DNA from: Paracoccaceae bacterium
Lineage (GTDB): Bacteria; Pseudomonadota; Alphaproteobacteria; Rhodobacterales; Rhodobacteraceae
DNA length: 61,678 nt
Reading direction: 5' to 3'
NCBI GenBank assembly: GCA_026419405.1
Contig: JANZZL010000017.1
Span: 1 to 61,678, forward strand
In this document: piece after piece, positions 17,148 to 26,418 of the stretch
Layout: each line of letters starts with the position of its first letter
How positions within the stretch are numbered: the stretch's first letter is position 1
Notes under the pieces: generated by a model
Seen by the model: only the letters and a program-made list of their open reading frames with translations
What the model was told of the DNA's origin: nothing
The model's database searches: none
Translations under genes and position numbers: made by a program

Positions 17148-17561
17148 TCAATCCATCGCACCGGGGCTTGCGCCAGGAAACCGGAGCAGGTCGTCATCCA
17201 GCCGGAACCACTGCAGCCGCTCGCGCCAGAATACATGGAACTCCGGTTGAAATGACGAAGGGTCGTCCAGGGTCGAGACGTGGAAGTGCATCTCCCCCGG
17301 AAACCGGGCGCTCGCATAGGAGACCGGCGCGCCGCAGCGCCGGCAGAATCGTCGCTCCACGTCGGGCGAGGACCGGAACACCCGCGGTTCCGCGCCGGTC
17401 CAGTGCCAGTGCCCGTCCGCGACGCCGAAATAGGCCGCCACCGGCGCGCCGGTGGTGCGCCGGCAGCTCTCGCAGTGGCAGTAGCCGCGCCAGAGCACCT
17501 GCGCCTCGTCGAAGGCATAGCGCACCGCCCCGCACAGGCAGCGCCCGGTCGCATCCGCCAT
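17148..17561 (-). CDS. GFA-family zinc protein (glutathione-dependent formaldehyde-activating enzyme-like)
   Basis: A protein of 137 residues. The CENP-V/GFA cysteine pattern is complete: C8-x-C10, C28-x-C30-x2-C33 and C73-x2-C76, which bind two zinc ions. The family is named after the Paracoccus protein that promotes formaldehyde-glutathione adduct formation, but most members have no proven activity, so the role here is open. It starts at ATG 17561, 67 bases from a divergent LysR gene, and may be a target of that regulator. Confidence 0.88.
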   Translation of the reverse strand: MADATGRCLCGAVRYAFDEAQVLWRGYCHCESCRRTTGAPVAAYFGVADGHWHWTGAEPRVFRSSPDVERRFCRRCGAPVSYASARFPGEMHFHVSTLDDPSSFQPEFHVFWRERLQWFRLDDDLLRFPGASPGAMD

Positions 17562-17628
17562 TCCCGTCTCCGATTGCATGGGCCCCCGCCAGCCCCTAGC
17601 CTTCGCCGAAAGCCGGGGGACGCGCAAC

Positions 17629-18576
17629 ATGGCCGAGACGGCGCACCGCCTGACCCTCTGGGGGATCGAGGTCTTCGCCGCCGTGGCCGACGAAGGCTCG
17701 GTGACCGCGGCCGCCCGCCGGCTCGGCGCCTCGCCCTCGGCGGTCAGCCAGCAGCTCTCGAACCTCGAGGCCGCGCTGGGGGCGGAGCTCGTGGACCGCA
17801 GCGCCCGGCCCGCCGCGCTGACGCCCGCCGGGCAGGTGTTCCGGCGGCGGGCCGAGGCGATCCTGAGCGAGGCGGCCCAGGCGCGCGCCGAGCTCGCGCT
17901 CGGCAGCCTGTCGCGGTTGACCGAGTTCCGCCTGGGCATGATCGAGGACTTCGATTCAGACGTGACGCCGCGGCTTCTGGCCGAGATGGCCGATGCCCTC
18001 GCGGGCTGCCACTTCCTGCTCGAGACCGGGCCCTCGCACCGGCTCCTCGAGGCGCTCGACACCCGCGCGCTCGACGTGGTGGTGGCCGCCGACATGGGAG
18101 CCGCCGCCGACTGGATGGAGGTGCACCCGCTGCTCGAGGAACCCTTCGTGGCCGCCGTCCCGAAGGGCGCCAGCCTCGAGGATCCGCATGCGCTGCCGCT
18201 CATCCGCTACACGGCGCGGCACCACATGGGCCGCCAGATCGCCGCCCATCTCGCGCGCCAGAACCTGACCCTGTCGCGCCGGTTCGAGCTCGACAGCTAC
18301 CATGCGATCATGGCGATGGTGGCCGCCGGTGCCGGCTGGACGATCCTGACCCCGCTCGGCGCGCTGCACGCCCACCGCTTCCGCGAGGCGACCGACATCC
18401 TGCCGCTGCCCTTCGCGCCGCTGTCGCGGACGATCTCGCTCTCGGCGCGGCGGGGGGTGCTCGGCGACATGCCGGGCCAGACGGCCGCGCGGTTGCGCCG
18501 GCTGCTGGGCGAGCTGGTCGTGACCCCGGCGACCGGGCGGCTGCCCTGGCTGGCCGGGAAGCTGCGCGTGCTCTGA
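17629..18576 (+). CDS. LysR-family transcriptional regulator
   Basis: A protein of 315 residues. The N-terminal winged helix-turn-helix (GIEVFAAVADEGSVTAAARR, then LGASPSAVSQQLSNLEAALG) is typical, followed by the periplasmic-binding-like effector domain from about residue 95. ATG at 17629 has GGGGGA upstream and gives the normal N-terminus. It is divergent from the GFA gene with a 67-base gap, the usual arrangement for a LysR regulator and its target. The effector is unknown. Confidence 0.92.
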   Translation: MAETAHRLTLWGIEVFAAVADEGSVTAAARRLGASPSAVSQQLSNLEAALGAELVDRSARPAALTPAGQVFRRRAEAILSEAAQARAELALGSLSRLTEFRLGMIEDFDSDVTPRLLAEMADALAGCHFLLETGPSHRLLEALDTRALDVVVAADMGAAADWMEVHPLLEEPFVAAVPKGASLEDPHALPLIRYTARHHMGRQIAAHLARQNLTLSRRFELDSYHAIMAMVAAGAGWTILTPLGALHAHRFREATDILPLPFAPLSRTISLSARRGVLGDMPGQTAARLRRLLGELVVTPATGRLPWLAGKLRVL

Positions 18577-18615
18577 CCGCGCGGGGAGGGGCGTGCGGGG
18601 AGGGGCGTGCGGCCC

Positions 18616-19809
18616 TCAGGCGGCCTTCGCGCCCTTGACATCCGCCGCCGCCGCGATCAGCGCATCGGCGATCGCATCGGTCTCGGCGCGGGTGAGCCGG
18701 GCGGGAAGCCGGCAGTCGCAGGCGCGCATCAGCATGGCGCGGGTCTTCGGCAGGTCCGGCACCGGGCCGAGGAACTGCCAGTTCCAGAAGGCGCGCGCAT
18801 TGTCCTCGCTCATGCCGAAGACCTGCACTGCGACGCCGCGGGCCTTCGCCGCCGCCTGGAAGGCGCGGGTCTCGTCGTCGCGGAAGCCGATCAGGTTGAA
18901 CTGGATCGAGTCGGGCGCGCGCTCCTCGCGCGGCAGCGCCTGCGGCACCTGCATGAACCCGGTCGCGTTCAGCCGCGCGGCGACGTGGTCGTGGTTCGCC
19001 CGGCCGTCGCGCACCCGCCGCGCGATCTCGGGCAGCTGCGGCCGGATCACCGCGGCCGAGAGGTTCTGCATCCGCATGTTGTAGAGCGGCAGCCGGTTCT
19101 GCCAGCGCGCGAAGGGGGCGTGCAGCACCGCATGCTTCTTCCAGTTGTGCTCGTAGGCCCCCGACATGATCACGGCGCGGGCGATCAGGTCGGGGTCGTC
19201 GGTGACGAGGATCCCGCCCTCGCCGGCATTGACCAGCTTGTAGGACTGGAACGAGAAGCAGCCCATCCGGCCGATGGTGCCGATGTTGCGCCCGCCCCAG
19301 GTGGTGCCGAGCGAATGGGCCGCGTCCTCGATCACCGGCAGGCCGCGCGCCTCCGTCTCGGCCATGATCGCATCCATGTCCGAGGTATGCCCGCGCATGT
19401 GGCTGATCAGCACGGCGGCCGCGCCATCGAGCTTGGCGCGGAAGTCGTCGAGGTCGATGCGGTAGTCGGCGCCGACCTCGACCAGCACCGGCGCGCAGTC
19501 GGCATGGACCACGGCCGAGGGCACGGCGGCAAAGGTGAAGGCGGGGATCAGCACCTTCGCCCCCCTCGGCAGGCCGAGCGCCTTGAGCGAGAGGAACAGC
19601 GCCGCCGAGCAGGACGAGACAGCCAGCGCGAAGCGCGATCCGATCAGCGCGGCGAACTCCTCCTCGAGCCGCGCCACCGGCGCGCCTTCCGAGGTGTAGC
19701 GGAAGAGGTCGCCCGAGGCGAGCAGCCGGTCGATCTCGGCCCGCGCGGCCTCGGGGATCGGTTCGGCGTCGTAGACGTTCGGCGCGAGGATGGGCTGCTC
19801 GAGAGGCAC
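18616..19809 (-). CDS. DegT/DnrJ/EryC1/StrS-family PLP aminotransferase
   Basis: A protein of 397 residues. Family motifs: SSCSAALFLSLKALGLPRGA, IPAFTFAAVPSAV, EDAAHSLGTTWGG, and SFQSYKLVNAGEGG with the PLP lysine. Members usually aminate keto-sugars, but some act on small molecules; the context here is amine metabolism rather than a sugar locus. An upstream ATG at 19836 lacks a ribosome binding site and lies in an inverted repeat. GTG at 19809 has AGGAAAGG eight bases before it and is preferred. That binding site lies in one arm of a perfect hairpin (19819-19845). The FAD oxidoreductase gene ends 88 bases upstream. Confidence 0.85.
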   Translation of the reverse strand: MPLEQPILAPNVYDAEPIPEAARAEIDRLLASGDLFRYTSEGAPVARLEEEFAALIGSRFALAVSSCSAALFLSLKALGLPRGAKVLIPAFTFAAVPSAVVHADCAPVLVEVGADYRIDLDDFRAKLDGAAAVLISHMRGHTSDMDAIMAETEARGLPVIEDAAHSLGTTWGGRNIGTIGRMGCFSFQSYKLVNAGEGGILVTDDPDLIARAVIMSGAYEHNWKKHAVLHAPFARWQNRLPLYNMRMQNLSAAVIRPQLPEIARRVRDGRANHDHVAARLNATGFMQVPQALPREERAPDSIQFNLIGFRDDETRAFQAAAKARGVAVQVFGMSEDNARAFWNWQFLGPVPDLPKTRAMLMRACDCRLPARLTRAETDAIADALIAAAADVKGAKAA

Positions 19810-19818
19810 GGGTTTCGC

Positions 19819-19845
19819 CTTTCCTGAAGCGTTCATTCAGGAAAG
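19819..19845 (-). promoter_or_regulatory. Perfect inverted repeat covering the ribosome binding site of the DegT aminotransferase gene
   Basis: On the minus strand the sequence reads CTTTCCTGAA, a 7-base spacer, then TTCAGGAAAG: two perfect 10-base arms. The second arm contains the ribosome binding site of the GTG start at 19809. In RNA it would form a 10-base-pair stem that hides that site. In DNA it would be a symmetric operator. Which is true cannot be decided from the sequence. Confidence 0.65.
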
Positions 19846-19897
19846 CTGTAGACCATGCGGTTGTGGCAATTCAATGACGCCGTTCCGGCCTCGGCGG

Positions 19898-21199
19898 TCA
19901 GATGCCGAGGCGGTCGCGCAGCGCATACCAGGTCATGGCCAGCACCAGGATCGGCCAGCGCAGGGCCGCACCGCCGGGGAAGGGGGGCGTCGGCAGGCTC
20001 GCCATCACGTCGAAGCGCTCCGTCTGGCCGGCGATCGCCTCGGCGAGGATCTTCCCGGCAAGCGTGGCAAGCGCCACGCCGTGCCCGGAATAGCCCGAGG
20101 CGGAAAGGATGTTCGGCGCCGGCCGCGCGAAGCAGGGCAGGCGCGTCCTGGTGATCGCCAGCGTGCCGCCCCAGGCATAGTCGATGCGCACGTCGGCCAG
20201 GTCGGGGAACACCCGCGCCATCGGCCGGCGCACGGTCGCCGCGATGTCCGGGAAGCGGTAGCCGTAGCTCTCGCCGCCCCCGAACAGCAGCCGGCCGTCG
20301 GGCGAGAGGCGGAAGTAGTTCACCACGAACTTCGAATCCGCCACCGCGACGCCCTTGCGGATCAGCGTTCCGGCGCGCGGCCCGAGCGGCTCGGTCGCCA
20401 CGATGAAGTTGTTGATCGGCATGACGCGCGCCGCGACATGGCGGTTGAGCCCGCCGAGATAGCCGTTGCCCGCCAGCACCAGGTGGCGGGCATGGACCGC
20501 GCCCTGCCCGGTGCGGGCCACGACCTCCGGCCCCTCGGCGACATGGTGGACCTCGCTTCCCTCGTAGATGCGCACCCCCGCCTTGCGGGCGGCGGAGGCA
20601 AGGCCCAGGGCATAGGCCAGCGGGTGGATGTGCGCCGCGCCCCAGTCCACCGCGCCGCCGCGGTAGACCGGGCTGTCGACCAGCGCCCGCATCCCCGCGC
20701 GGTCGAGCGGCTCGACCCGGCCGTAGCCGTAGTCGCGCGCGAGCTTCTCGGCCAGCGCATGCGCATGGCGCACCTCGCGGTCGTGCCACATCGCATGCGC
20801 CACGCCGGGGGTCCAGTTCGCCGGGATGCCGTGGTGATCGATCAGCTGGCGGACCAGCGCCTTGGCCTCCTCGCCGAAGTCCCACAGCCGACGTGCCATC
20901 TCGCGGCCGAAGCGGCGCTCGAGCTCGTCCACCTCCAGCCGCTGGCCCGAGCCGACCTGCCCGCCGTTGCGCCCCGAGGCGCCGAAGCCGACGCGCTGCG
21001 CCTCGAGCAGCGCCACGTCGTAGCCTCGCCCGGCCAGATGCAGCGCGGCCGACAGGCCCGTGTAGCCGCCGCCCACCACGCAGACATCCGCGCGGGTCTC
21101 GCCGCGCAGCGGCGGCAGCGGGGCCGGCAGCTCGACGGTCGCGGCATACCACGAGGGCGGGTAGGCGCCGGGCCGGTCGTTGGCGTGCAGCAGGTTCAT
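19898..21199 (-). CDS. FAD-dependent amine oxidoreductase (PuuB/DAO type)
   Basis: A protein of 433 residues of the DAO family. The dinucleotide fold begins VCVVGGGYTGLSAALHLAGR, followed by GFGASGRNGGQVGSGQ, the hallmark of the PuuB/OrdL branch, and near the C-terminus SGYSGHGVALATLAG. PuuB oxidises gamma-glutamylputrescine to an aldehyde. A gamma-glutamylated amine is therefore the likely substrate, in line with the ligase gene that overlaps it by 4 bases (ATGA). Some relatives oxidise N-methyl amino acids. It is probably cytoplasmic. Confidence 0.88.
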   Translation of the reverse strand: MNLLHANDRPGAYPPSWYAATVELPAPLPPLRGETRADVCVVGGGYTGLSAALHLAGRGYDVALLEAQRVGFGASGRNGGQVGSGQRLEVDELERRFGREMARRLWDFGEEAKALVRQLIDHHGIPANWTPGVAHAMWHDREVRHAHALAEKLARDYGYGRVEPLDRAGMRALVDSPVYRGGAVDWGAAHIHPLAYALGLASAARKAGVRIYEGSEVHHVAEGPEVVARTGQGAVHARHLVLAGNGYLGGLNRHVAARVMPINNFIVATEPLGPRAGTLIRKGVAVADSKFVVNYFRLSPDGRLLFGGGESYGYRFPDIAATVRRPMARVFPDLADVRIDYAWGGTLAITRTRLPCFARPAPNILSASGYSGHGVALATLAGKILAEAIAGQTERFDVMASLPTPPFPGGAALRWPILVLAMTWYALRDRLGI

Positions 21200-22551
21200 A
21201 CGTTCAACAGCAGGTGCTCGCGCTCCCAGGGGCTGATCACCTGCAGGAACTCCTTGTTCTCCAGCGTCTTGACCGCCGTGTAGACGCGGCAGAAGTCCTC
21301 GCCGAGCACCTTGCGCATCTCGGCCGCCTCGCCGAGGTTCCACAGCGCGTCGGCCAGCGAGTTCGGGATGTCCTCGGGCCGGTTGTAGGCATCGCCCGTG
21401 AACTCCTCGCGCGGCAGCCTGCGCTCCTTCAGCCCGAGGTAGCCGCAGGCCAGCGAGGCGGCGATGGCCAGGTAGGGGTTCACGTCCATGCCCGCCAGGC
21501 GGTTCTCGACCCGCCGCGCCTCGGGGCCCGAGATCGGCACGCGCAGGCCCGTGGTCCGGTTGTCGCGGCCCCATTCGAGGTTGATCGGCGCGGCGAAGTC
21601 CCGCACGTAGCGTCGGTAGCTGTTCACGTAGGGCGCAAGCAGCGCGATCACGTCGGGCAGGTGGTTCTGCATCCCGGCGATGAAGTGCAGGAAGGCCTCG
21701 CTCTCGCTGCCGTCGGGGTTCGAGAAGATGTTGCGCCCGGTCTTGATCGACATCACCGAATGGTGGATGTGCATGGCGCTGCCCGGCTCGTCCTGGATCG
21801 GCTTGGCCATGAAGGTCGCGAAGCAGTCGTGGCGCAGCGCCGCCTCGCGGATCATCCGCTTGAAGTAGAAGATCTCGTCGGCGAGCCGCACCGGGTCGCC
21901 GTGGCGCAGGTTCAGCTCGATCTGCCCGGCCCCGCCCTCCTGGAGGATGCCGTCAATCTCGAAGCCCTGCGCCTCGGCGAAGTCGTAGATGTCGTCGATC
22001 ACGGGGCCGTATTCGTCGACCGCGCTCATCGAATAGGCCTGACGGGCCGCGGCGCGGCGGCCCGAGCGGCCCATCGGCGGCTCGACCGGCTGGTTGGGGT
22101 CGATGTTGCGGGCGACGAGGAAGAACTCCATCTCCGGCGCGACCACCGGCTCCCAGCCCTCCGCGTTGTAGAGCGCGACCACGCGCTTGAGCACGTTGCG
22201 CGGGGCGACGCTGACCGGCTCGCCGTTCTGGTCGAGGATGTCGTGGATGACCTGAAGCGTGAGGTCCGCCGTCCAGGGCGCCGCGGTGGCCGTGGACCAG
22301 TCGGGCACGCAGATCATGTCGGGCTCGGTGAAGGCGATGTCGCCGTCCTCGGCCCAGTCGCCGGTGATGGTCTGCAGGAAGATCGAGTTCGGCAGGTAGA
22401 AATGCGTCTGCCGGGCGAACTTCGAGGCGGGCATCGCCTTGCCCCGCGCGATCCCCGAAAGGTCGGCGACGATGCATTCCACCTCGTCGAGGCGCCGGCC
22501 GTTCAGCCACTGCCGCGTGGGCGCCGGAAGCTTTTCGGTCCAGTCGGACAT
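21196..22551 (-). CDS. Glutamine synthetase-family gamma-glutamyl-amine ligase (PuuA-like)
   Basis: A protein of 451 residues. Glutamine synthetase signatures are present: APEMEFFL and QEGGAGQIELNLRHGDP for metal ligands, SAMHIHHSV for the ATP-site His, and NRTTGLRVP. The N-terminus (LDEVECIVADLSGIARGKAM) is that of the PuuA/GlnT-type ligases, not of GlnA. These couple glutamate to amines such as putrescine using ATP. It sits 9 bases after the amidotransferase gene and overlaps the FAD oxidoreductase gene. The true amine is not identifiable. Confidence 0.88.
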   Translation of the reverse strand: MSDWTEKLPAPTRQWLNGRRLDEVECIVADLSGIARGKAMPASKFARQTHFYLPNSIFLQTITGDWAEDGDIAFTEPDMICVPDWSTATAAPWTADLTLQVIHDILDQNGEPVSVAPRNVLKRVVALYNAEGWEPVVAPEMEFFLVARNIDPNQPVEPPMGRSGRRAAARQAYSMSAVDEYGPVIDDIYDFAEAQGFEIDGILQEGGAGQIELNLRHGDPVRLADEIFYFKRMIREAALRHDCFATFMAKPIQDEPGSAMHIHHSVMSIKTGRNIFSNPDGSESEAFLHFIAGMQNHLPDVIALLAPYVNSYRRYVRDFAAPINLEWGRDNRTTGLRVPISGPEARRVENRLAGMDVNPYLAIAASLACGYLGLKERRLPREEFTGDAYNRPEDIPNSLADALWNLGEAAEMRKVLGEDFCRVYTAVKTLENKEFLQVISPWEREHLLLNV

Positions 22552-22560
22552 GGGTCTGCC

Positions 22561-23250
22561 TTATGCGGTCCGCGCGCGCGGCTTGCGGAAGAAGTCGCCG
22601 ATCTGGCGGGCCATCGCGGCCTGATCGACCGGCAGGGCCAGGGCGGCCTCCGCCTCGGCGAGCAGCCGGTCGGGCACCACCCCCTTGCCGCGGGCGAGGA
22701 TGAGGTTGGCGAGGAACTCGTTGTCGAACTCGGGATGCGCCTGCACCGTGAAGGCGCGGTCGCCGTAGAGCAGGGCGGCGTTCTCGCAGAAGGGCGAGCT
22801 GCCGACGACCTCCGCCTCGGGCGGCTTCTCCACCACCTGGTCCTGATGCCAGGCGTTCAGCGTCATCTCGCCGCCGTTCATCCGGTAGCGGGTCGGGCCG
22901 ACCGACCAGCCGCCCTTGAACTTCTCGACCTTGCCGCCCAGAGCCTGCGCGATGATCTGGTGGCCGAAGCAGATGCCTACCATCGGCACGCCCTCGGCAT
23001 AGGCCTTGCGGATGAACTCCTCGAGCGGCTTGATGAAGGGATGGTCCTCGTAGGCGCCGTGGCGCGACCCGGTCAGCAGCCAGCCGTCGGCGTCGTGGAC
23101 GCTTTCGGGAAAGTCCATGTCCACCACCGACCAGACCCGGAAGGTGAAGCCCTGCCCCGCGAGAAGCCGCTGGAACATGTCGCCGTAATCGCCGGTGCGC
23201 CCGATGAGCGCGTCGGGCGCGTGTCCGGTCTGCAGGATGCCGATCCGCAT
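22561..23250 (-). CDS. Class I glutamine amidotransferase-like protein
   Basis: A protein of 229 residues with a class I amidotransferase domain. The nucleophile is in MVGICFGHQIIAQALGG, and the His/Glu pair in TVQAHPEFDNEF. The start MRIGILQTGHAPD fits the GMP-synthase-like stand-alone branch. In this cluster the likely job is to hydrolyse a gamma-glutamyl bond, as PuuD does. The ribosome binding site is weak. It is first in the order amidotransferase, ligase, oxidoreductase, and a Lrp gene ends 107 bases upstream. The open frame further upstream is not coding. Confidence 0.88.
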   Translation of the reverse strand: MRIGILQTGHAPDALIGRTGDYGDMFQRLLAGQGFTFRVWSVVDMDFPESVHDADGWLLTGSRHGAYEDHPFIKPLEEFIRKAYAEGVPMVGICFGHQIIAQALGGKVEKFKGGWSVGPTRYRMNGGEMTLNAWHQDQVVEKPPEAEVVGSSPFCENAALLYGDRAFTVQAHPEFDNEFLANLILARGKGVVPDRLLAEAEAALALPVDQAAMARQIGDFFRKPRARTA

Positions 23251-23357
23251 GGAATGCTCGTTGGTGTTTGGCCGAAGGTATAGGCGGGCCCGGCGGCCGG
23301 CAAGGGGGGCGCGGAGGGCCGCACCGGCGCGGCCGGCGGGGTGCCGGGGCCGGCGCC

Positions 23358-23819
23358 TCAGGCGCCGAGCGGGCCGGGCCGGCGCTCCTCCGAGAGCAGG
23401 ACGTTGGCCTCCAGCTGTCCCACGCCGGGCAGGGTCATGATCCGCCGGCGCAGCACCCGCTCGAAGTCGGGCAGGTCGCGCGCCACCACCCGCAGCCGGT
23501 AGTCGTAGAGCCCCAGCACGTGCTGCACCGTCTGCACCTCGGGAATCGCCGTCACGGCGCGCTCGAAGTCCTCGAGGCTGACACGGCCCTTGGCGGCGAG
23601 CTTGACGCCGAGGAACACGGTGACGCCGAAGCCCAGCGCCTCGCGGTCGAGGACGAGGCGGCGGCCCTTGAGGATGCCCGCCTCCTCGAGCCTGCGGAGG
23701 CGCCGCCAGGCGGCGGGCTGCGAAAGCCCGAACCGGCGGCCGAGCGCGCTGGCGCTCTGGGTCGCGTCCTCGGCGAGCGCCCGCAGCAGCCGGCGGTCGA
23801 TGTCGTCGAGGTCGGTCAC
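23358..23819 (-). CDS. Lrp/AsnC-family regulator (downstream member of a pair)
   Basis: A protein of 153 residues. The N-terminal helix-turn-helix (DDIDRRLLRALAEDATQSAS, then LGRRFGLSQPAAWRRLRRLE) is followed by the RAM ligand domain (about residues 65-145), which usually senses amino acids and builds octamers. It overlaps the second Lrp gene by 4 bases (ATGA). Both lie between the amine cluster and ilvC, so control of either is plausible. Confidence 0.93.
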   Translation of the reverse strand: MTDLDDIDRRLLRALAEDATQSASALGRRFGLSQPAAWRRLRRLEEAGILKGRRLVLDREALGFGVTVFLGVKLAAKGRVSLEDFERAVTAIPEVQTVQHVLGLYDYRLRVVARDLPDFERVLRRRIMTLPGVGQLEANVLLSEERRPGPLGA

Positions 23820-24271
23820 AGCGGCAGCGCCTCGTCGGACTTGACCTCGGCCACATGCATCAGCGCCTCGATGTCGGCGATGTGCGGCAGGGTCAGGATG
23901 CGGCTGCGGTAGACCTCCTGGTAATGCGCCATGTCCCGGGCGATCACGTTGAGCCGCACGTCCACCCGGCCGAGGAAGGTCTGGATCTCGATCACCTCCG
24001 GCACCGCCCGTGCGGCGGCGAGGAACTCGTCGAAGGCGCGGGGGTTCGCCTTGTCGAGGGTGAAGCGCAGGCTCACCTCCACCGCCCAGCCGAGCGCGCG
24101 CCAGTCGATCCGCGCCTGCGCGCCACGGATGATCCCGCGTTCCCTGAGCCGCTCCAGCCGCCGCCAGGCGGTGGCGGGCGTCACGCCGGCGCGGGCGGCA
24201 AGCTCGGCCGGGCGCATCGCGGGGTCGCTCTGGAGGTGGCGGAGCAGCCGGCGGTCGATGTCGTCGAGCAT
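23816..24271 (-). CDS. Lrp/AsnC-family regulator (upstream member of a pair)
   Basis: A protein of 151 residues with the same two-domain plan as its neighbour: helix-turn-helix (LDDIDRRLLRHLQSDPAMRP, then AGVTPATAWRRLERLRERG) and RAM domain. The two are clearly paralogues but well diverged, so this is an old duplication and may form hetero-oligomers. It is divergent from ilvC across 129 bases. Regulation of ilvC by this pair is an inference from position and from the known role of Lrp in branched-chain amino acid synthesis. Confidence 0.93.
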   Translation of the reverse strand: MLDDIDRRLLRHLQSDPAMRPAELAARAGVTPATAWRRLERLRERGIIRGAQARIDWRALGWAVEVSLRFTLDKANPRAFDEFLAAARAVPEVIEIQTFLGRVDVRLNVIARDMAHYQEVYRSRILTLPHIADIEALMHVAEVKSDEALPL

Positions 24272-24304
24272 GAATCTTCCCCGTTCCGGCCGGATCGCGA
24301 ATGA

Positions 24305-25423
<1,119 letters not shown>

Positions 25424-25480
25424 GGCCGGCGGACCCGCCCGGGGGGCGGCCCGGCAGGCCCGCCGCGGGCCCCCCGGAGG

Positions 25481-25525
25481 CCGGTGCACAGGGCGTGCAC
25501 AACCCGTGCACAGCCCGTGCACCGG
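25481..25525. repeat. Four GTGCAC boxes at exact 11-base spacing
   Basis: GTGCAC occurs at 25484-25489, 25495-25500, 25506-25511 and 25517-25522. Each copy is itself a palindrome, the pitch is exactly 11 bases (about one helix turn), and the outer flanks CCG and CGG extend the symmetry of the whole block. The block can also fold into a long imperfect hairpin with loop AACCC. It lies 61 bases after ilvC and 81 bases before the dehydrogenase gene. It could be a multi-site operator for the latter or a terminator for the former. Confidence 0.75.
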
Positions 25526-25602
25526 ATCAGCCGCGGCGGCCCCTTTCCTTTCGCCCCGGCCTGGCCGAGAGTGCCGGCGCGGAGCTGCGGGGAGGGGCCG
25601 GC

Positions 25603-26370
25603 ATGGGCGACAGGCTGAAGGGCAAGGTCGCGATCGTCTCGGGCGGCGCGACCGGCATGGGCGGGGCGGCCTCGAGCCTGTTCGCCGCCGAGGGCGCCAA
25701 GGTCGCCATCGTCGACGTGAACGGCGCCGCCGCCGAGGCGCGCGCGGCGGCGATCCGCGCGGCGGGGGGCACCGCGCTCGCCCTGACCGCCGATGTCTCG
25801 GACGCCGCCGAGGTCGCGGCGGCGGTGGCGGCGGCCGAGGCCGCGCACGGGCCGGCGACCGTGCTCTTCAACCATGCCGGCACGATCGTCATCAAGCCCT
25901 TCCTCGAGACCACCGAGGAGGAGTGGGACCGGCTGCACGACGTGAACGTGAAGTCGATGTTCCTGATGACGAAGGCCGTGCTGCCGGGGATGATCGCCGC
26001 GGGCGGGGGGTCGATCGTCTGCACCTCGTCGATCTCGGCGGTCGCCGCGACGCCGATGGAGGTGCTCTACGGCACCACCAAGGGCGCCTGCCACATGTTC
26101 GCCCGCGCCATCGCGGTGGAGTTCCGCGACCGCGGCATCCGCTGCAACGCCGTCTGTCCGGGCTTCGTGCGCACACCGCACGGGCTGCGGGAGGTGGCCG
26201 AGCTCCAGCGGCTCGGCGTCGATGTCTCGGAAGCCGCGCTCGCCGCCCAGCAGGGCCGGATCGCCGAGCCCGAGGAGGTGGCGCGTGCCGCGCTCTTCCT
26301 CGCCTCGGACGAGGCAAGCTTCATCAGCGGCACGCATCTCTTCGTGGACAACACCTTCACCGCCGTCTGA
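25603..26370 (+). CDS. Short-chain dehydrogenase/reductase
   Basis: A protein of 255 residues, the classical SDR length. The cofactor motif is SGGATGMG (TGxxxGxG type) with Asp at the end of strand two (VAIVDVNG), suggesting NAD(H). The structural motif is NHAG instead of NNAG. The catalytic Ser is in CTSSIS and the YxxxK motif is YGTTK. It ends in SGTHLFVDNTFTAV, typical of the FabG-like group. The substrate is unknown. The start has a strong GGGGAGGGG upstream; the open frame before it overlaps the GTGCAC boxes and is not coding-like. Confidence 0.92.
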   Translation: MGDRLKGKVAIVSGGATGMGGAASSLFAAEGAKVAIVDVNGAAAEARAAAIRAAGGTALALTADVSDAAEVAAAVAAAEAAHGPATVLFNHAGTIVIKPFLETTEEEWDRLHDVNVKSMFLMTKAVLPGMIAAGGGSIVCTSSISAVAATPMEVLYGTTKGACHMFARAIAVEFRDRGIRCNAVCPGFVRTPHGLREVAELQRLGVDVSEAALAAQQGRIAEPEEVARAALFLASDEASFISGTHLFVDNTFTAV

Positions 26371-26395
26371 CCGCGCCGGCAGCGGCGGGGGGCTG

Positions 26396-26411
26396 CGGGC
26401 GGATCCGCCCG
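26396..26411. terminator. Bidirectional hairpin between convergent SDR and glmM genes
   Basis: A 7-base-pair stem CGGGCGG-AT-CCGCCCG sits in the 48-base gap between two converging stop codons. There is no T-tract, so this is a weak call. Confidence 0.35.
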
Positions 26412-26418
26412 CGGGCGG

